Positions 62,735 through 64,000 of a DNA stretch of 64,000 nucleotides are shown here, piece after piece. The notes beneath the pieces are model-generated. The model saw nothing but the letters and a program-made list of their open reading frames with translations. It searched no databases and was not told the DNA's origin. The number at the start of each line of letters is the position of its first letter. Position 1 is the first letter of the stretch. This stretch comes from Pseudomonas fluorescens (GTDB lineage Bacteria; Pseudomonadota; Gammaproteobacteria; Pseudomonadales; Pseudomonadaceae), in NCBI RefSeq assembly GCF_001708445.1, contig NZ_CP015637.1:1-64000 (forward strand), written 5' to 3'. Position numbers and translations under genes: made by a program.

Positions 62735-63370
62735 TTACTTGCGCTGTAACAACCCCGGCAACTGCGCCACCAGCTTCTGGTTGTTCAGCGGCGCGCGGAT
62801 AAAGCCACGCTGGGTGCCATCCGGCCCAATCAGCGCGAGGTTACCGCTGTGGTCGACGGTGTAGTTGGGCTTGCTGGTATCCGCCGGAATGAACGGAATG
62901 CTCACCGCATTCGACACCTTCTGCACATCGTCCACATTCGCGCCGGTCAAGCCCTGGAACTGCGGGTCGAAGTAGCCCAAGTACTGTTTGAGCTGGGTCG
63001 GTGTATCGCGGTTCGGGTCGACACTGACCAGGATCACCTGCAACTTATCCACAGCCTCCTTGGGCAGCTCGCTCTTGATCTGGCGCAGTTGGGCGAGCGT
63101 GGTGGGGCAGATGTCCGGGCAGAAGGTGTAGCCGAAGAACAGCAGGCTCCACTTGCCTTTCAATTCATTGACCAGCACCGGCTGGCCTTCCTGGTTAGTC
63201 ATGCTCACTGACGGCAGCTGGCGGCTTTGCGGCAGCAGGATGATACCTGCGTCGATCAAGGCGGTGGGGTCACCCTGGCCCTTGCCCGAGAGCACCTTGT
63301 TGACGGTCAGGCCCATGATCAACGCGACAATGGCCACCAGAATGAAGACAGTTTTTTGAGTTCGAGTCAT
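62735..63370 (-). CDS. SCO1/SenC family copper chaperone
   Basis: The protein has 211 residues. One N-terminal membrane helix (6-25, [17 protein letters not shown]) is followed by a thioredoxin-like domain with the copper-binding CPDIC ([15 protein letters not shown]) and the distal His in [17 protein letters not shown]. It assists assembly of the CuA centre of cytochrome c oxidase, facing the periplasm. The start at 63370 overlaps the cyoE stop by 4 bases. The longer frame to 63529 runs into cyoE and is rejected. Confidence 0.92.
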   Translation of the reverse strand: MTRTQKTVFILVAIVALIMGLTVNKVLSGKGQGDPTALIDAGIILLPQSRQLPSVSMTNQEGQPVLVNELKGKWSLLFFGYTFCPDICPTTLAQLRQIKSELPKEAVDKLQVILVSVDPNRDTPTQLKQYLGYFDPQFQGLTGANVDDVQKVSNAVSIPFIPADTSKPNYTVDHSGNLALIGPDGTQRGFIRAPLNNQKLVAQLPGLLQRK

Positions 63371-64000
63371 AGGTTCAACAGTAAGTAGTGATCTACGAGC
63401 AGGGCGATAAACAGCAGGAACAAGTACCAGATAGAGTACTTGAAGGTGTTGATCGCCGCGTGCGGCTGAGCGCCACGGTACAGCACCCAGGCCCATTGCA
63501 GAAAGCGTGCGCCCAAAACCAGCGCGCACGCCAGGTAGAGCAGGCCACTCATATGGATCACATAGGGCATCAAGCTCACCGCCAGCAGCGCGAAGGTGTA
63601 GAGCAGGATATGCACCTTGGTGTAGTGCTCACCATGGGTAACCGGCAGCATCGGGATATCGGCCTTGGCGTACTCCTCTTTGCGATGAATGGCCAGGGCC
63701 CAGAAATGCGGCGGGGTCCAGGCAAAGATGATCAGCACCAGCAGCAACGGTTCGGCGCTGATATGGCCGGTGACCGCAACCCATCCCAACAGCGGCGGAG
63801 CGGCGCCGGCCAGGCCGCCAATCACGATATTCTGCGGGGTCGCACGCTTGAGAAAACCGGTGTAGATCACCGCGTAGCCGAGCAGAGAGGCCAGCGTCAA
63901 CCAGGCCGCCAGCGGGTTGGTGAAGGCCAGCAACAGCGCGAGCCCTGCAACCGCCAGAAACAACGCAAAAGCCAACGCCGCAATAGGCGACACGCGCCCT
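63367..64000 (-). CDS. cyoE: Protoheme IX farnesyltransferase, 3' part (partial)
   Basis: About 211 codons are visible; the 5' end lies beyond the window edge. This UbiA-family prenyltransferase has about six membrane helices here. Visible motifs are [33 protein letters not shown] and [32 protein letters not shown], diagnostic of CyoE/CtaB. It makes haem O from haem B. It overlaps sco by 4 bases and belongs to the cytochrome oxidase gene cluster. Confidence 0.95.
   Translation of the reverse strand, partial: GRVSPIAALAFALFLAVAGLALLLAFTNPLAAWLTLASLLGYAVIYTGFLKRATPQNIVIGGLAGAAPPLLGWVAVTGHISAEPLLLVLIIFAWTPPHFWALAIHRKEEYAKADIPMLPVTHGEHYTKVHILLYTFALLAVSLMPYVIHMSGLLYLACALVLGARFLQWAWVLYRGAQPHAAINTFKYSIWYLFLLFIALLVDHYLLLNL

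Overview
This window is a stretch of GC-rich Gammaproteobacterial chromosome that I assign to Pseudomonas, most likely the P. fluorescens group. The assignment rests on gene content and order (trpI/trpBA, gcdHG/gcdR, algB-kinB, polA-ersA-engB, zur-znuCB/znuA, metNIQ, sco-cyoE) and on many copies of the fluorescens-type short palindromic repeat (core GGGGGCTTGCCCCC with a CCCACAT flank). Most of the window is ordinary core genome. The accessory or mobile parts are an IS3-family element at the left edge, REP/REPIN repeats in many intergenic gaps, and a few clusters of small exported proteins of unknown function.

Layout. 1-1459: complete IS3-family insertion sequence, abutting a REP repeat. 1.5-3.5 kb: MFS anion transporter and RcnB-like exported protein. 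3.5-6.6 kb: tryptophan synthase genes trpBA with their divergent LysR activator trpI. 6.6-11.4 kb: small stress-type genes (DUF883, dodecin, two DUF1161 proteins, LLM oxidoreductase, osmC, lipoprotein, lipoprotein aminopeptidase); AlgU (sigma-22)-type promoters can be read before osmC and probably dodecin. 11.5 kb: an orphan, rrn-like sigma-70 promoter with no gene downstream. 11.6-15.1 kb: glutarate catabolism (gcdG, gcdH, gcdR). 15.6-18.5 kb: proton-translocating transhydrogenase pntAA-pntAB-pntB, then a succinate/acetate CoA-transferase. 20.2-24.3 kb: two DUF1127 small proteins behind clusters of GTACAG motifs, then three tandem DUF2388 exported proteins joined to a large DUF4105 (Lnb-like) periplasmic protein. 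24.6-31.2 kb: CitMHS transporter, TerC, Na/Pi cotransporter, M16 peptidase and a DUF5924/DUF2914 membrane protein. 31.2-34.7 kb: four-gene MCE/Mla-type lipid transport operon. 34.8-37.5 kb: SpmAB-like fusion and gltP. 37.5-39.2 kb: a small ORF with its own terminator, structured non-coding DNA, an Ivy-type lysozyme inhibitor and a DUF1328 peptide. 39.6-48.5 kb: algB-kinB, an AmpDh-type amidase, a diguanylate cyclase (dgcH-like), an EEP-family phosphodiesterase, dsbA and two c-type cytochromes. 48.7-53.7 kb: engB, sRNA ersA, polA, DUF2782, thrB. 53.8-57.6 kb: zinc uptake (znuA; zur-znuC-znuB) and a lipoprotein. 57.7-62.6 kb: katE catalase and metNIQ. 62.7-64.0 kb: sco and the 3' part of cyoE, cut by the window edge.

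Functional themes are envelope stress and the alginate/AlgU regulon (algB-kinB, ersA, osmC, Ivy, DsbA), metal and amino-acid import (znu, met, gltP), and respiration or redox (pnt, cytochromes c, sco/cyoE). I found no rRNA, tRNA, CRISPR array or prophage. The most interesting uncharacterised material is the DUF2388x3-DUF4105 cassette, the orphan rrn-like promoter, the GTACAG operator clusters and the 34-codon ORF with a terminator.
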